This document shows, in pieces, positions 42,305-52,076 of a DNA stretch of 64,000 bases. Made by a program: the position numbers and the translations under genes. Source of the stretch: an uncultured Lachnospiraceae bacterium (lineage in GTDB: Bacteria; Bacillota; Clostridia; Lachnospirales; Lachnospiraceae); contig CAJTNT010000014.1 in assembly GCA_910577785.1 (NCBI GenBank), positions 22,178 through 86,177 on the forward strand, written 5' to 3'. Numbering within the stretch: the stretch's first letter is position 1; each line of letters opens with the position of its first letter. The notes beneath the pieces are model-generated. The model was not told the origin of the DNA, searched no databases, and saw only the letters and a program-made list of their open reading frames with translations.

Positions 42305-42693
42305 TGATTATAACGGAGAAGGATTACGTGGACAAGGCAGAGGCGGCCATCCGTTCCCATAAATCCAGGAAGGACAGGAGGAACAAGCCAATAGCGATGG
42401 TCACAACGTCAAAAATTAGGAATCTGCTGGCGATGGCTTCGGATATCTGTGCCGAGGTGCAGGGGCAGAAGGAAGGGCAGCTGAGCGATGAGCTGTGTGG
42501 GCGCATTGACTACCTAAAAGTGCGTTTCCTCTATGAGGCAGGAAGAGAGGATACGGTGAAAAATTTTGTGGAGGATGCACATATTTTAGAGTGCATGAAT
42601 GGGATTAAGGGAGATAAGAAGAATTTCATCCTCTTCAGCCGCTATATGGAAGCGTTGGTGGCATACCATAGATATCTGGGTGGGAAAGATTAA
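42301..42693 (+). CDS. csm2: Csm2, small subunit of the type III-A complex
   Basis: The 130-residue helical protein lies between cas10 and csm3 and has the Csm2 pattern KIRNLLAMASDICAEVQ, GRIDYLKVRFLYEAGRE and ILFSRYMEALVAYHRYLGGKD. Csm2 forms the inner filament that lines the target RNA. It overlaps cas10 by 4 nt (ATGA). The stretch after its stop contains short tandem repeats rather than the usual close junction to csm3. Confidence 0.9.
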   Translation: MMIITEKDYVDKAEAAIRSHKSRKDRRNKPIAMVTTSKIRNLLAMASDICAEVQGQKEGQLSDELCGRIDYLKVRFLYEAGREDTVKNFVEDAHILECMNGIKGDKKNFILFSRYMEALVAYHRYLGGKD

Positions 42694-42821
42694 TTGCAGG
42701 AATACTAGAAAAGCAATTCGATGAAATGCAGATACTAGAAAATGCAGTCCAATTGATTGCAGGAATAATAGGAAAGGCAGTTCAATTACCTACAGGAAGA
42801 ACAGAAAGGGCAGCTATACTG
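42693..42821 (+). repeat. Four 31-33 nt tandem repeats between csm2 and csm3
   Basis: Four imperfect units start near 42693, 42725, 42756 and 42789. They share TGCAGGAATA.TAGAAAA and GCAGTTCAATT-like blocks. The frame starting at 42693 is open through all four to TAG at 42840-42842 but has no start codon. It may be a decayed coding segment or a spacer that grew by slippage. Confidence 0.7.
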
Positions 42822-42853
42822 CTTGCTAAAATAGAGAATTAGGGGGAAAGGAT

Positions 42854-43513
42854 ATGTATGCAAAAATTCAGATTACAGGCAAAATCGAAGTAGTGACGGG
42901 GATGCACATTGGCGGCTCATCTGTGTTTGCTGCGATTGGCGCGGTGGATTCCCCGGTGATTAAGGATGTGATTTCCGGCCGTCCGATGATACCAGGAAGT
43001 TCTATCAAGGGGAAGATGCGCACCTTGCTGGCAAAGGTATACAATGCGGCTCCCGTACGGACGCCGGATGATGACGATGAGCGGCTGACGAGGCTGTTCG
43101 GCTCTGCCAAGAAGGACGCTGTTAAGAGGAGCCGCATCCTGATATCAGATATGATGCTCTGCAATAGCCAGGAACTGCGCGGCCAGGGATTGCAGACTTT
43201 TACGGAAGTGAAATTTGAGAATACAATTGACCGTATTACGGCAGTCGCTAACCCCAGGCAGATTGAGCGTGTGGTGCGTGGCTCAAGGTTTGACGTGGAT
43301 TTTATCTATGAAGTGGTAAATGAGGAAGAGATTCTGGAGGATTTCCAGGTACTGGCACAGGGAATGAAACTGCTGCAGTATGATTACCTAGGCGGAAGCG
43401 GATCCCGTGGATATGGCAAGGTAAAATTTCAGGATTTATGGGCAGACACCGTGGTTGGGCAGGTTCCAGAAGGGATCTTAGGTGAGTGCAATCACCTGTT
43501 AGAGCATGTGTAG
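42854..43513 (+). CDS. csm3: Csm3, target-RNA-cleaving backbone subunit
   Basis: The 219-residue RAMP protein begins KIQITGKIEVVTGMHIGGSSVFAAIGAVDSPVIKD and continues MIPGSSIKGKMRTLL. Asp32 (in GAVD) corresponds to the catalytic Asp that cuts target RNA every 6 nt. The Gly-rich C-terminal loop GGSGSRGYGKVKF is present. Csm3 is present in several copies per complex. GGGGGAAAGG precedes the start. Confidence 0.95.
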   Translation: MYAKIQITGKIEVVTGMHIGGSSVFAAIGAVDSPVIKDVISGRPMIPGSSIKGKMRTLLAKVYNAAPVRTPDDDDERLTRLFGSAKKDAVKRSRILISDMMLCNSQELRGQGLQTFTEVKFENTIDRITAVANPRQIERVVRGSRFDVDFIYEVVNEEEILEDFQVLAQGMKLLQYDYLGGSGSRGYGKVKFQDLWADTVVGQVPEGILGECNHLLEHV

Positions 43514-43517
43514 AAGC

Positions 43518-43619
43518 ATGAAAGAATGACAGGATGTGTATACGTTTTGGATTTCTGAGACAATCATCTTCAGCGCCAAGTTGTTGATAAGATGAAAGAA
43601 TGACAGGATGTGTATACGT
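43518..43619 (+). repeat. Duplicated 28-nt segment between csm3 and csm4
   Basis: The same 28 nt (starting ATGAAAGAATGACAGGATGT and ending ATACGT) occur at 43518-43545 and 43592-43619, 74 nt apart. Similarity continues weakly downstream (GGATT.CTG.GA). This is a partial tandem duplication inside the csm operon. Confidence 0.8.
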
Positions 43620-43669
43620 CTCGGATTACTGGGAACGGGTGCAAAAATCGCTTAAAGGATGTGTAGAGG

Positions 43670-44602
43670 ATGAAGTATAAAATTTATAAATTTCAATTTA
43701 CAACGGGGGTGCATTTGGGGAAAGATTCCCTGGAGGATGGGGAATATACCTTATGTGCGGACACAGTTTTCTCTGCCCTGTGCCAGGAGTGCCTGAAACA
43801 GGGGAAAGATGTATTTGGGAAGCTGCTGGCCAGGACGCGGGAAGGGAAGCTTCGCTTTTCGGATGCATTTCCGTTTATTGGAGATACCTATTACCTGCCC
43901 AAGCCTATGCTACGGATTGCCAATCAGCAGCAGGGAGATTCCAAACGGAAGAAAGCTTATAAGAAACTGTCCTATATTCCAATGGATAAGTTAGAAGAAT
44001 ATCTTTCTGGTAACCTGGATGTAAGGCAGGAACAGGATAAGTTCCAGGACAAGCTTGGGCGTAAGGAAACAAAGGTAAGCGCAGCTGTCCGTGGCCTGGA
44101 AGAGACGATGCCCTACCGTGTAGGGATTTACCATTTTTGTAAGCAGAGTGGGCTTTACCTGATTTTGGGCTATGAAGCAGAAGAAGATGCAATGCTGGTA
44201 GAAACTTGCCTGGAATCCTTATCCTATAGTGGGATTGGCGGGAAGCGTGCTTCTGGGCTGGGGCGTTATGAATTGCGTTTCGGCCAGCTGCCTGCGGATC
44301 TCCAACAGAGGCTGGAGGCAACGGGGAATGCGATGTCAATGGCGTTGTCCGTCTGCCTTCCCCAGGACGGGGAATTGGAAGCAGCGTTGGAGCAGGCACA
44401 TTATCTGCTGGTGAAAAGAAGCGGGTTTGTGGCATCGGAAACATATGCGAAAGAGCAGCTGCGGAAACGTGACCTGTATGTAATGCAGGCTGGTTCTTGT
44501 TTTCGGACAAGGTTTGAAGGGGATGTATATGATGTAAGCGATGGCGGCAGCCATCCGGTATACCGATATGCGAAGCCTCTTTTAATGGAGGTGATATCTT
44601 GA
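43670..44602 (+). CDS. csm4: Csm4, crRNA 5'-tag-binding subunit
   Basis: The 310-residue RAMP protein starts MKYKIYKFQFTTGVHLGKDSLEDGEYTLCADTVFSALCQECL, the Csm4 pattern. A central GIGGKRASGLGRYELRFG Gly-rich loop and a C-terminal second RRM-like half are seen. Csm4 caps the complex next to Cas10 and holds the 5' tag of the crRNA. It overlaps csm5 by 4 nt. Confidence 0.9.
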   Translation: MKYKIYKFQFTTGVHLGKDSLEDGEYTLCADTVFSALCQECLKQGKDVFGKLLARTREGKLRFSDAFPFIGDTYYLPKPMLRIANQQQGDSKRKKAYKKLSYIPMDKLEEYLSGNLDVRQEQDKFQDKLGRKETKVSAAVRGLEETMPYRVGIYHFCKQSGLYLILGYEAEEDAMLVETCLESLSYSGIGGKRASGLGRYELRFGQLPADLQQRLEATGNAMSMALSVCLPQDGELEAALEQAHYLLVKRSGFVASETYAKEQLRKRDLYVMQAGSCFRTRFEGDVYDVSDGGSHPVYRYAKPLLMEVIS

Positions 44603-45723
44603 GAAATGTATTGAAGACATATGAGCTGGAACTGACGCTGGCAGGGCCGGTTTTTATTGGGAGCGGAAAAGAGATTGGCAAGAAGGAATATGCCTTTTTC
44701 CCGCAGGTCAAACATGTTGCTGTCCTGGATGTAGGGAAGCTTTCCCGCCTGCTGTCACAAAAAAACCTGCTTGGGATATATGGGAAGTTTTTGATGGGAA
44801 GCAGCAGGGAGGATGTGGGGAGATGGCTGGAAGCGCATAAGATTTCCCAGAACCAATATATGCAGTGCGCCCGTTACCACCTGAGCTGCCAGGATGCGGT
44901 GCTGGATTCCCATAGCAAGCTGTCCATTCTGGAGTTTGTAAAGGATGCTTATGGGATGCCTTATGTGCCAGGGAGTTCCGTAAAGGGCATGCTTCGGACC
45001 ATATTGCTGGCGAATCGGATTGGGAATATGCCACAGGATTACCGCGAGGTGAAAGAAAACGTTGCGGATACGCTGCAGAGTTACCGTTTGCCTAAGCCGA
45101 GAAGGACAATCTGTAAGAGGGAGTCGGCTATGATGGAGGGTACCTGTTTCCGAACATTGGAACGGCCAAGGAGCAAGCCATTGGATGCAGTCAATGATAC
45201 CTTGGCAGGATTGATTGTAGGGGACAGCAAGCCGTTGTCCACAGAGGATTTGGTGCTGTGCCAGAGGACGGAACTGCATACGGATGGGAAAGAGAAGAAG
45301 CTGAACGTTCTGCGTGAGGCGCTACGGCCAGGGACGGTAGTGCATATCCCACTTACAATTGACAACAGCATCTGCGACGTGACGAAAGAGGAATTGGAAC
45401 AGGCGATTGCTTCTTTTGGGGAAATGTATTATAAGTGCTTCCTGCGGAAATATCCGGGGATGGATTTGCCGCGGAAAGAATCGGTGTGGCTGGGGGGAGG
45501 CGCTGGGTTTGTGACAAAGACAGAGGTATATCCGCTGTTTGGGGAGCGGCAAGGGATTGATGTCGCCGTGGATATTTTCCGGGTGACAGGCGTGCCGCAG
45601 AACCATAAGCATAGGGAAGATAGGAAGAAAGGGGTGTCGCCACATGTGTGCAAGGTGGCGTATTATAAGGGGAAGAGATACCAGATGGGGCTGTGTTTGG
45701 CGCGGGTTTTGGAGGTTGAATAG
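44599..45723 (+). CDS. csm5: Csm5, crRNA 3'-end subunit
   Basis: The 374-residue RAMP protein starts YELELTLAGPVFIGSGKEIGKKEYAFF and contains SILEFVKDAYGMPYVPGSSVKGMLRTILL, diagnostic for Csm5. The C-terminal KVAYYKGKRYQMGLCLARVLEVE completes it. Csm5 binds the 3' part of crRNA and helps its maturation. The start is TTG at 44599, inside the csm4 stop region, so translation is coupled. It is the last gene before the array. Confidence 0.9.
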   Translation: MRNVLKTYELELTLAGPVFIGSGKEIGKKEYAFFPQVKHVAVLDVGKLSRLLSQKNLLGIYGKFLMGSSREDVGRWLEAHKISQNQYMQCARYHLSCQDAVLDSHSKLSILEFVKDAYGMPYVPGSSVKGMLRTILLANRIGNMPQDYREVKENVADTLQSYRLPKPRRTICKRESAMMEGTCFRTLERPRSKPLDAVNDTLAGLIVGDSKPLSTEDLVLCQRTELHTDGKEKKLNVLREALRPGTVVHIPLTIDNSICDVTKEELEQAIASFGEMYYKCFLRKYPGMDLPRKESVWLGGGAGFVTKTEVYPLFGERQGIDVAVDIFRVTGVPQNHKHREDRKKGVSPHVCKVAYYKGKRYQMGLCLARVLEVE

Positions 45724-45892
45724 CTTTCTTGGCGCTTGAAAGGGGGGAGGAATGAATCATGGGGCGTATTTAAAAGCATTGCAGAAGTAAAGAGGGGGTT
45801 ATGATTCATGGGGCGGAGGAAGTGGCTATATCGGACACTGCGGAGGTTAGCGGCAATCACTTTCGTTATATTGCCAGATTAGTGGGAAAAGG

Positions 45893-46059
45893 TGGCCGTA
45901 CGGAACGCTGCGGAAGTGGGAAGGCACCAACAGAAACGCGCTTCCGATCCGATCGGAACGCAGCAGTACGAAGGGATGCAGGAAAATGGCTCGAAAACAC
46001 TTCGCTAAGTACTGGCGTTCCTTTAGGGTTTCTTTATGCGGCCTTCTCACTTCCTCCAC
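45893..46059 (+). mobile_element. MITE-like palindromic element, left copy
   Basis: The segment from GGCCGTACGGAACGCTGCGG to CTTCCTCCAC matches the reverse complement of 50572-50720 along nearly all its length. It differs by scattered substitutions and an insertion of about 15 nt near 45974-45988. It is itself palindromic: GGAACGCAGCAGTAC pairs with AGTACTGGCGTTCC around a 30-40 nt loop, and the ends also pair. No transposase is encoded. It sits between csm5 and the CRISPR leader. Confidence 0.75.
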
Positions 46060-46281
46060 TATTGAATAGAATCCGCTACGTTTTCTTGCAAAATGGGAAA
46101 TTTCCCATTCTGTAAAAAGTAACAAAAGGGGCAGGAATTTTGGTTTTTTTGCCCCGCACCTTGATTTTACTGGAATTATGATGTAAAATATCATTCGTAA
46201 GGCAGAACAAAGGGTTAAGAAAAGTTTTTGCCCGCAAATGCCTTTGCTAGATACCGATTTTGCTGGGGTGTAGCAGACGGC
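46060..46281 (+). promoter_or_regulatory. CRISPR leader
   Basis: The 222 nt before the first repeat are AT-rich. They contain a hairpin GGGGCA/TGCCCC around a T tract (about 46130-46157) that could end the csm transcript. It is assigned as leader because the repeats end in GGAAAC when read rightwards and the far end of the array decays. No clean promoter could be picked. Confidence 0.55.
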
Positions 46282-49200
46282 ATTTGGAATTCTATAGCCC
46301 CGTCAGGGGACGGAAACGGATAAACATACTGCCTAATCTCATAAATTGATTAAGATTTGGAATTCTATAGCCCCGTCAGGGGACGGAAACGATATGTATA
46401 CCTGTTTTCAAAATCTTCCTCCTTCAATTTGGAATTCTATAGCCCCGTCAGGGGACGGAAACCATACAGCTCCACCTCTTCGCCGCCGACATCCACATTT
46501 GGAATTCTATAGCCCCGTCAGGGGACGGAAACTAGCGTCATGACCTCCGGGTTCCAAGTTTCCCTCTACAAATTTGGAATTCTATAGCCCCGTCAGGGGA
46601 CGGAAACCACTTTTTTTAAAGTTCTTTGAAATTTTTTCTTGACTTATTTGGAATTCTATAGCCCCGTCAGGGGACGGAAACTATTTCCCTGTTTCCGGCG
46701 TTTGATTAGATGGTTTATCAATTTGGAATTCTATAGCCCCGTCAGGGGACGGAAACTCAAGAGCTTCCTGCTCTTCATTTTCAAGATAGCCATTTGGAAT
46801 TCTATAGCCCCGTCAGGGGACGGAAACTTTAAGTCACTGTTAGGGAAAAGCTCTTTTAATCTTATTTGGAATTCTATAGCCCCGTCAGGGGACGGAAACC
46901 AATCAACCGCAACACTCTACGCATGAGATATTCTCAATTTGGAATTCTATAGCCCCGTCAGGGGACGGAAACGATAGTACGTCTTTTCGTATACCCAATC
47001 TTCTACCCATTTGGAATTCTGTAGCCCCGTCAGGGGACGGAAACTAGCAATTTTATCACGGATATGTAAGGGAGGTTTGTATTATTTGGAATTCTATAGC
47101 CCCGTCAGGGGACGGAAACCAGCATATCAACAAGCTGTTCTATTATGTTTTGTATTTGGAATTCTATAGCCCCGTCAGGGGACGGAAACCATTGAGTGTA
47201 TCCATGTCATACATCGGCTTAGCATCATTTGGAATTCTATAGCCCCGTCAGGGGACGGAAACTATTCAACTCTAATCTTTGCCATAATCTCCACCTTATT
47301 TGGAATTCTATAGCCCCGTAAGGGGACGGAAACCATTTGTTCTGTGTGGCTATAGATAGACTTATATTTCTTATTTGGAATTCTATAGCCCCGTCAGGGG
47401 ACGGAAACTTTCTTATAACTTTCTATCAATTCTCTAACTTTCTCCACAATTTGGAATTCTATAGCCCCGTCAGGGGACGGAAACTAAGCTTCTCGAGCCA
47501 TCCTTCAATTTCATACAGATATTTGGAATTCTATAGCCCCGTCAGGGGACGGAAACAGTACTTCTTTTTGTTTTTATCGCGGTCTTTGTTCAATATTTGG
47601 AATTCTATAGCCCCGTAAGGGGACGGAAACAATAAACTACCACGTCATTATCACTCACGTAGATTATTTGGAATTCTATAGCCCCGTAAGGGGACGGAAA
47701 CCGTCTTTGAACATACCATTCCTCCCTTCTTTCCCACATTTGGAATTCTATAGCCCCGTAAGGGGACGGAAACAACATGGTAATAACCATGTTAGTTGTT
47801 GCTTCTTCATGATTTGGAATTCTATAGCCCCGTAAGGGGACGGAAACCACTTCCTCATGGGCGGCGTCAATTTCCTCTTCGGCTATCATTTGGAATTCTA
47901 TAGCCCCGTAAGGGGACGGAAACATTTTTATTTCCCTCTCTTTCATTTAATATATATTTATTATTTGGAATTCTATAGCCCCGTAAGGGGACGGAAACAT
48001 GTCTATCCTCTCGCAGTACGCATAAGAATCATCAGCATTTGGAATTCTATAGCCCCGTAAGGGGACGGAAACATGTCTATCCTCTCGCAGTACGCATAAG
48101 AATCATCAGCATTTGGAATTCTATAGCCCCGTAAGGGGACGGAAACCGGAGACCAATGTAAACAAAATCTGCAAGGTATTGGAAGGATTTGGAATTCTAT
48201 AGCCCCGTAAGGGGACGGAAACCAGCTCAAACCCCGTAGTAAATGTTATCTTATAATTTCTTATTTGGAATTCTATAGCCCCGTAAGGGGACGGAAACCA
48301 GTTTCCATAATCATCATATTGGGCACACTTGCAACCATTTGGAATTCTATAGCCCCGTAAGGGGACGGAAACGATACCACCATGATGCGGTATCCGATAT
48401 CATGGAAAATAATTTGGAATTCTATAGCCCCGTAAGGGGACGGAAACTGTAATTCATGCTATTACCTCCTTGGCAAGATATTCTAATTTGGAATTCTATA
48501 GCCCCGTAAGGGGACGGAAACGGCTCTTTCCCTTTTGCCATCTGTGCGGCCTGGTCATAATTTGGAATTCTATAGCCCCGTAAGGGGACGGAAACGATTT
48601 CAGGAAACTCGATCGTACCTCTGCGTTATCATTTGGAATTCTATAGCCCCGTAAGGGGACGGAAACCCTCTGCCCGCAACTTTTCGAGCCATCCCTCAAT
48701 TCATTTGGAATTCTATAGCCCCGTAAGGGGACGGAAACAATAGATTATTTTAAAATTATTAATTCAGTTTCAACTTCATTTGGAATTCTATAGCCCCGTA
48801 AGGGGACGGAAACATCAATCATTTTGAAAATATATTCAGACGCTTCAATAATTTGGAATTCTATAGCCCCGTAAGGGGACGGAAACAATAGATTATTTTA
48901 AAATTATTAATTCAGTTTCAACTTCATTTGGAATTCTATAGCCCCGTAAGGGGACGGAAACTATACAAGGGGCTTTGCAATAGCGACTTTCCGCTTTTGA
49001 TTTGGAATTCTATAGCCCCGTAAGGGGACGGAAACACGTAAAAAAAATGACAAAGAAAGATTGGTTTGCAGTTATTTGGAATTCTATAGCCCCGTAAGGG
49101 GACGGAAACACATTTTTAGTTGCGTCAATCGCCTGTTTTTCCTGTCATTTGGAATTCTATAGCCCCGTAAGGGGACGGAAACTAGTCCTTGATATGCCAA

Positions 49201-50493
49201 TATATTTTGCCAATGATGATTTGGAATTCTATAGCCCCGTCAGGGGACGGAAACAACATACTCTGTGCCGATACACACTCCATTATGATAATTTGGAATT
49301 CTATAGCCCCGTAAGGGGACGGAAACCATCAATATCTCTACTCGTTAATGCTTTTGACATGATAAATTTGGAATTCTATAGCCCCGTAAGGGGACGGAAA
49401 CTTTTTGCATAATTCATTTGCAAAGGGTAATGTTGCGGTTTCATTTGGAATTCTATAGCCCCGTAAGGGGACGGAAACTCTCTGCAAGGATTTTTAAGTG
49501 CGTCAATATCATGGTGTAATTTGGAATTCTATAGCCCCGTAAGGGGACGGAAACCAAATCTCCTTCTCTCATTAACTTTCTTTCAATTTATTTGGAATTC
49601 TATAGCCCCGTCAGGGGACGGAAACATCCTACTTTCTCCACCCTGATAATCAACTTTAATCTTTGATTTGGAATTCTATAGCCCCGTAAGGGGACGGAAA
49701 CCCTAAAGCCAGCCGGATCCTTGAAACTGCTTGTTATTTGGAATTCTATAGCCCCGTCAGGGGACGGAAACACATTGTACAAATCTGCTATTGTACCGTC
49801 CATGTCAAATTTGGAATTCTATAGCCCCGTAAGGGGACGGAAACAGTCCAGACCAATCCCGATATAAGTCACACAGCCACTATTTGGAATTCTATAGCCC
49901 CGTCAGGGGACGGAAACGCGACTTAACAACTGCATACAATGCTTGTTTTGACTTCAAATTTGGAATTCTATAGCCCCGTCAGGGGACGGAAACTTAATTT
50001 CTATATTTATTATATCATGTTGCTTTTATTTGGAATTCTATAGCCCCGTCAGGGGACGGAAACAACAAACCAATTTATCCCATGTCTAAAAATTTCCGCT
50101 TATTTGGAATTCTATAGCCCCGTAAGGGGACGGAAACTAATAAAAAGATGACAGTCAATCGCCATCAGCTATTTGGAATTCTATAGCCCCGTCAGGGGAC
50201 GGAAACGCAAAAGGTGATCCTTATCCTCTGCCCATGTGACGCATTTGGAATTCTATAGCCCCGTAAGGGGACAGAAACTCATATCCGCTCCCTCCTGTTT
50301 GGCTTGTTGTTTGATTTGGAATTCTATAGCCCCGTAAGGGGACGGAAACTTTATATCTTTTGAGGACGCTATAAAGGAAGCGGGGTTATTTGGAATTCTA
50401 TAGCCCCGTAAAGGGACGGAAACTAATTTCAGCTTTTTCTTGCTTTTGTTTTCTTTTCTTTGGAACTCCATAGTCCCGAAGGGAGACAGAACC
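46282..50493 (+). CRISPR. CRISPR array, 58 repeats, type III-A
   Basis: The repeat is 36 nt, from ATTTGGAATTCTATAG to GGGGACGGAAAC, with a central CCCC-GT(C/A)A-GGGG hairpin; spacers are about 34-40 nt. I count 58 repeats from 46282, the last one (ending 50493) degenerate. The last 8 nt, ACGGAAAC, would be the crRNA 5' tag. Repeats 1-14 and 16-18 carry GTCA in the loop; repeats 15 and 19-40 carry GTAA; 41-57 are mixed. Spacer 24 equals spacer 25, and spacer 34 equals spacer 36. Repeat 11 has CTGTAG for CTATAG. The leader is at the left, cas1 at the right. Confidence 0.98.
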
Positions 50494-50571
50494 TTTAATT
50501 AGGAGTACATTATATTATTACAAGAGAAAGCTGTACTCTTCTGCAAGGCTATGTGGCGGGTTCAGCTTTGT

Positions 50572-50720
50572 AGCGGAGGAAGGGGGAGGCTGCATAAAGA
50601 AACCCTAAAGGAACGCCAGTACTTAGCGAGGTGTTTTCGAGCTTAGTACTGCTGCGTTCCGATCGGAGCGGGAGCGCGTTTCTGTTGTAGCCTCCCCCTT
50701 CCGCAGCGTTCCGTATGGCC
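50572..50720 (-). mobile_element. MITE-like palindromic element, right copy (inverted)
   Basis: This is the inverted partner of 45893-46059. It has GGAAGGGGGAGGCT at one end and AGCCTCCCCCTTCC at the other, and an inner GGAACGCCAGTACT/AGTACTGCTGCGTTCC stem. It lies between the last array repeat and three decayed repeats, so it probably inserted into the old trailer end of the array. Confidence 0.75.
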
Positions 50721-50821
50721 ATCCCCACCCTTCACCTCATGAAAAGTAATATTGGAAATTTATATTTCTAAACGGAATCAGAAACAATACTTGAAAACCG
50801 AACCATAAAATGTTAGAATAA

Positions 50822-51002
50822 TTTTGGAAAGTTATAAGCCCAAAAGGGGACAGAACCTTTCTCCCCTCCTCCTTGGGGGCTGGGAATTATAAAATTTTAG
50901 AAATCTATAACCTTGAAAAGGGACGGAATCTGCTACACAAAGCCACTAGTAAACCTCCACATAAGCGCTTAAAAGAAATGAACCCCGCAAGGAGACAGAA
51001 TC
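50822..51002 (+). repeat. Three decayed CRISPR repeats before cas1
   Basis: Repeat-like segments end at 50857 (TTTGGAA..., GGGGACAGAACC), 50930 (CTATAACC..., GGGACGGAATC) and 51002 (CCCCGCAAGGAGACAGAATC). Their ends are spaced 73 and 72 nt, the period of the live array. The first two match the repeat consensus at about 70 percent of positions by eye. They show that the array once reached to within 70 nt of cas1. Confidence 0.75.
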
Positions 51003-51069
51003 CCATACGAATGATCAAAACGGCATTTCCAAAAGATAAAAACAGCAACCTCAGAAAGGAGCATGCGTT

Positions 51070-52071
51070 ATGAGCTACCTATTCGTCAGTTCCCACGGTG
51101 CCTCTATCAATTATGATGCTAACTACATCGTAGTAAATTACGGAAAACAGTCTGTCCGCCACATCCCAGTGGAAACCCTTGAGGCGATCTATATCTTTTC
51201 CAGTGTCCAAATCACCTCCCAATGTGTGACACAATGCCTAAGGCACGGGATCAACATCTCCTACTATTCCGCCGGCGGCTCTTACTTTGGCCGTCTCCAT
51301 TCTACCGGCCATGTAAATGTGCAAAGGCAGCGCCAACAAGCCGCATTGGCAGACACAAGTTTCCCTTTAGAATTATCTAAATCCGTCATCCGCGGCAAAA
51401 TCCACAACCAGGAAGTCTTATTAAGGCGTTACGCACGGAGTGAAGAGAAAGACGTCAAAGACCTCATCTTACGCATGCGCCAATCTCTGGATAAAATCGA
51501 GTCCTGCACGATGATCAGCGAAGTAATGGGCTATGAGGGAAATGCCGCAAGGGCATATTTTGAAGGCCTCAGCAGGCTGGTACACCCAGAATTTGCCTTT
51601 CAGGGAAGGAGCAGAAGGCCGCCCAAAGACGAATTCAATTCCATGCTAAGCCTGGGCTATTCCATCCTCATGAACGAGATTTATGGGAAACTGGAAAATA
51701 AAGGCCTAAACCCCTACTTTGGCTTTATCCACAGCGACAAAGAAAAGCACCCCACGCTGGCCAGCGATATGATGGAAGAGTGGCGTGCAACGATTGTGGA
51801 TGCGCTGGTAATGAGCCTAATAAACGGGCATGAAATACATACGGAACACTTCTGGCATGACCGCGATAAGCCAGGGTATTACCTGACCAAGGAAGGTTTG
51901 ACCATCTTTTTAAAGAAATACGATAAGAAAATGCAGAAAGCCGTGCAGTATCTGGACTACATTGATTATGCGGCTACATTCCGCCAGTCCATTGATCTGC
52001 AGATTAATGAGCTGGCAAAAGCAATAGAAGAAGGCGATGCGTCAATCTACCATCCAATCTGGCTGAGGTGA
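51070..52071 (+). CDS. cas1: CRISPR-associated endonuclease Cas1
   Basis: The 333-residue protein is the integrase of spacer acquisition. The N-terminal beta domain (LFVSSHGASINYDANYIVV...ETLEAIYIFSSVQITSQCVTQCLRHGINISYYSAGGSYFGRL) and the helical catalytic domain are complete; active-site candidates are Glu in EVMGYEGNAARAYFEGL, His in GFIHSDKEKHPTLASDMMEEWR and the following acidic residues. AGAAAGGAG precedes the start. cas2 begins within its stop codon region, so they are coupled. Confidence 0.97.
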   Translation: MSYLFVSSHGASINYDANYIVVNYGKQSVRHIPVETLEAIYIFSSVQITSQCVTQCLRHGINISYYSAGGSYFGRLHSTGHVNVQRQRQQAALADTSFPLELSKSVIRGKIHNQEVLLRRYARSEEKDVKDLILRMRQSLDKIESCTMISEVMGYEGNAARAYFEGLSRLVHPEFAFQGRSRRPPKDEFNSMLSLGYSILMNEIYGKLENKGLNPYFGFIHSDKEKHPTLASDMMEEWRATIVDALVMSLINGHEIHTEHFWHDRDKPGYYLTKEGLTIFLKKYDKKMQKAVQYLDYIDYAATFRQSIDLQINELAKAIEEGDASIYHPIWLR

Positions 52072-52076
52072 GGGAA

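Noticed and set aside
45801..46194. Frames over the left MITE-like element
   Set aside because: The sequence is a palindrome shared in inverted form with 50572-50720; both strands are open by chance.
46346..50471. Several open frames on both strands within the array
   Set aside because: They are translations of the CRISPR repeats (LEFYSPVRGRK or FPSPYGAIEFQI repeated) and are not proteins.
45893..50720. Insertion sequence with transposase around the array
   Set aside because: The inverted elements have no transposase gene between or within them; only a MITE-like reading is possible.
50873..51073. 66-codon frame before cas1
   Set aside because: It reads through decayed CRISPR repeats and has no ribosome site.
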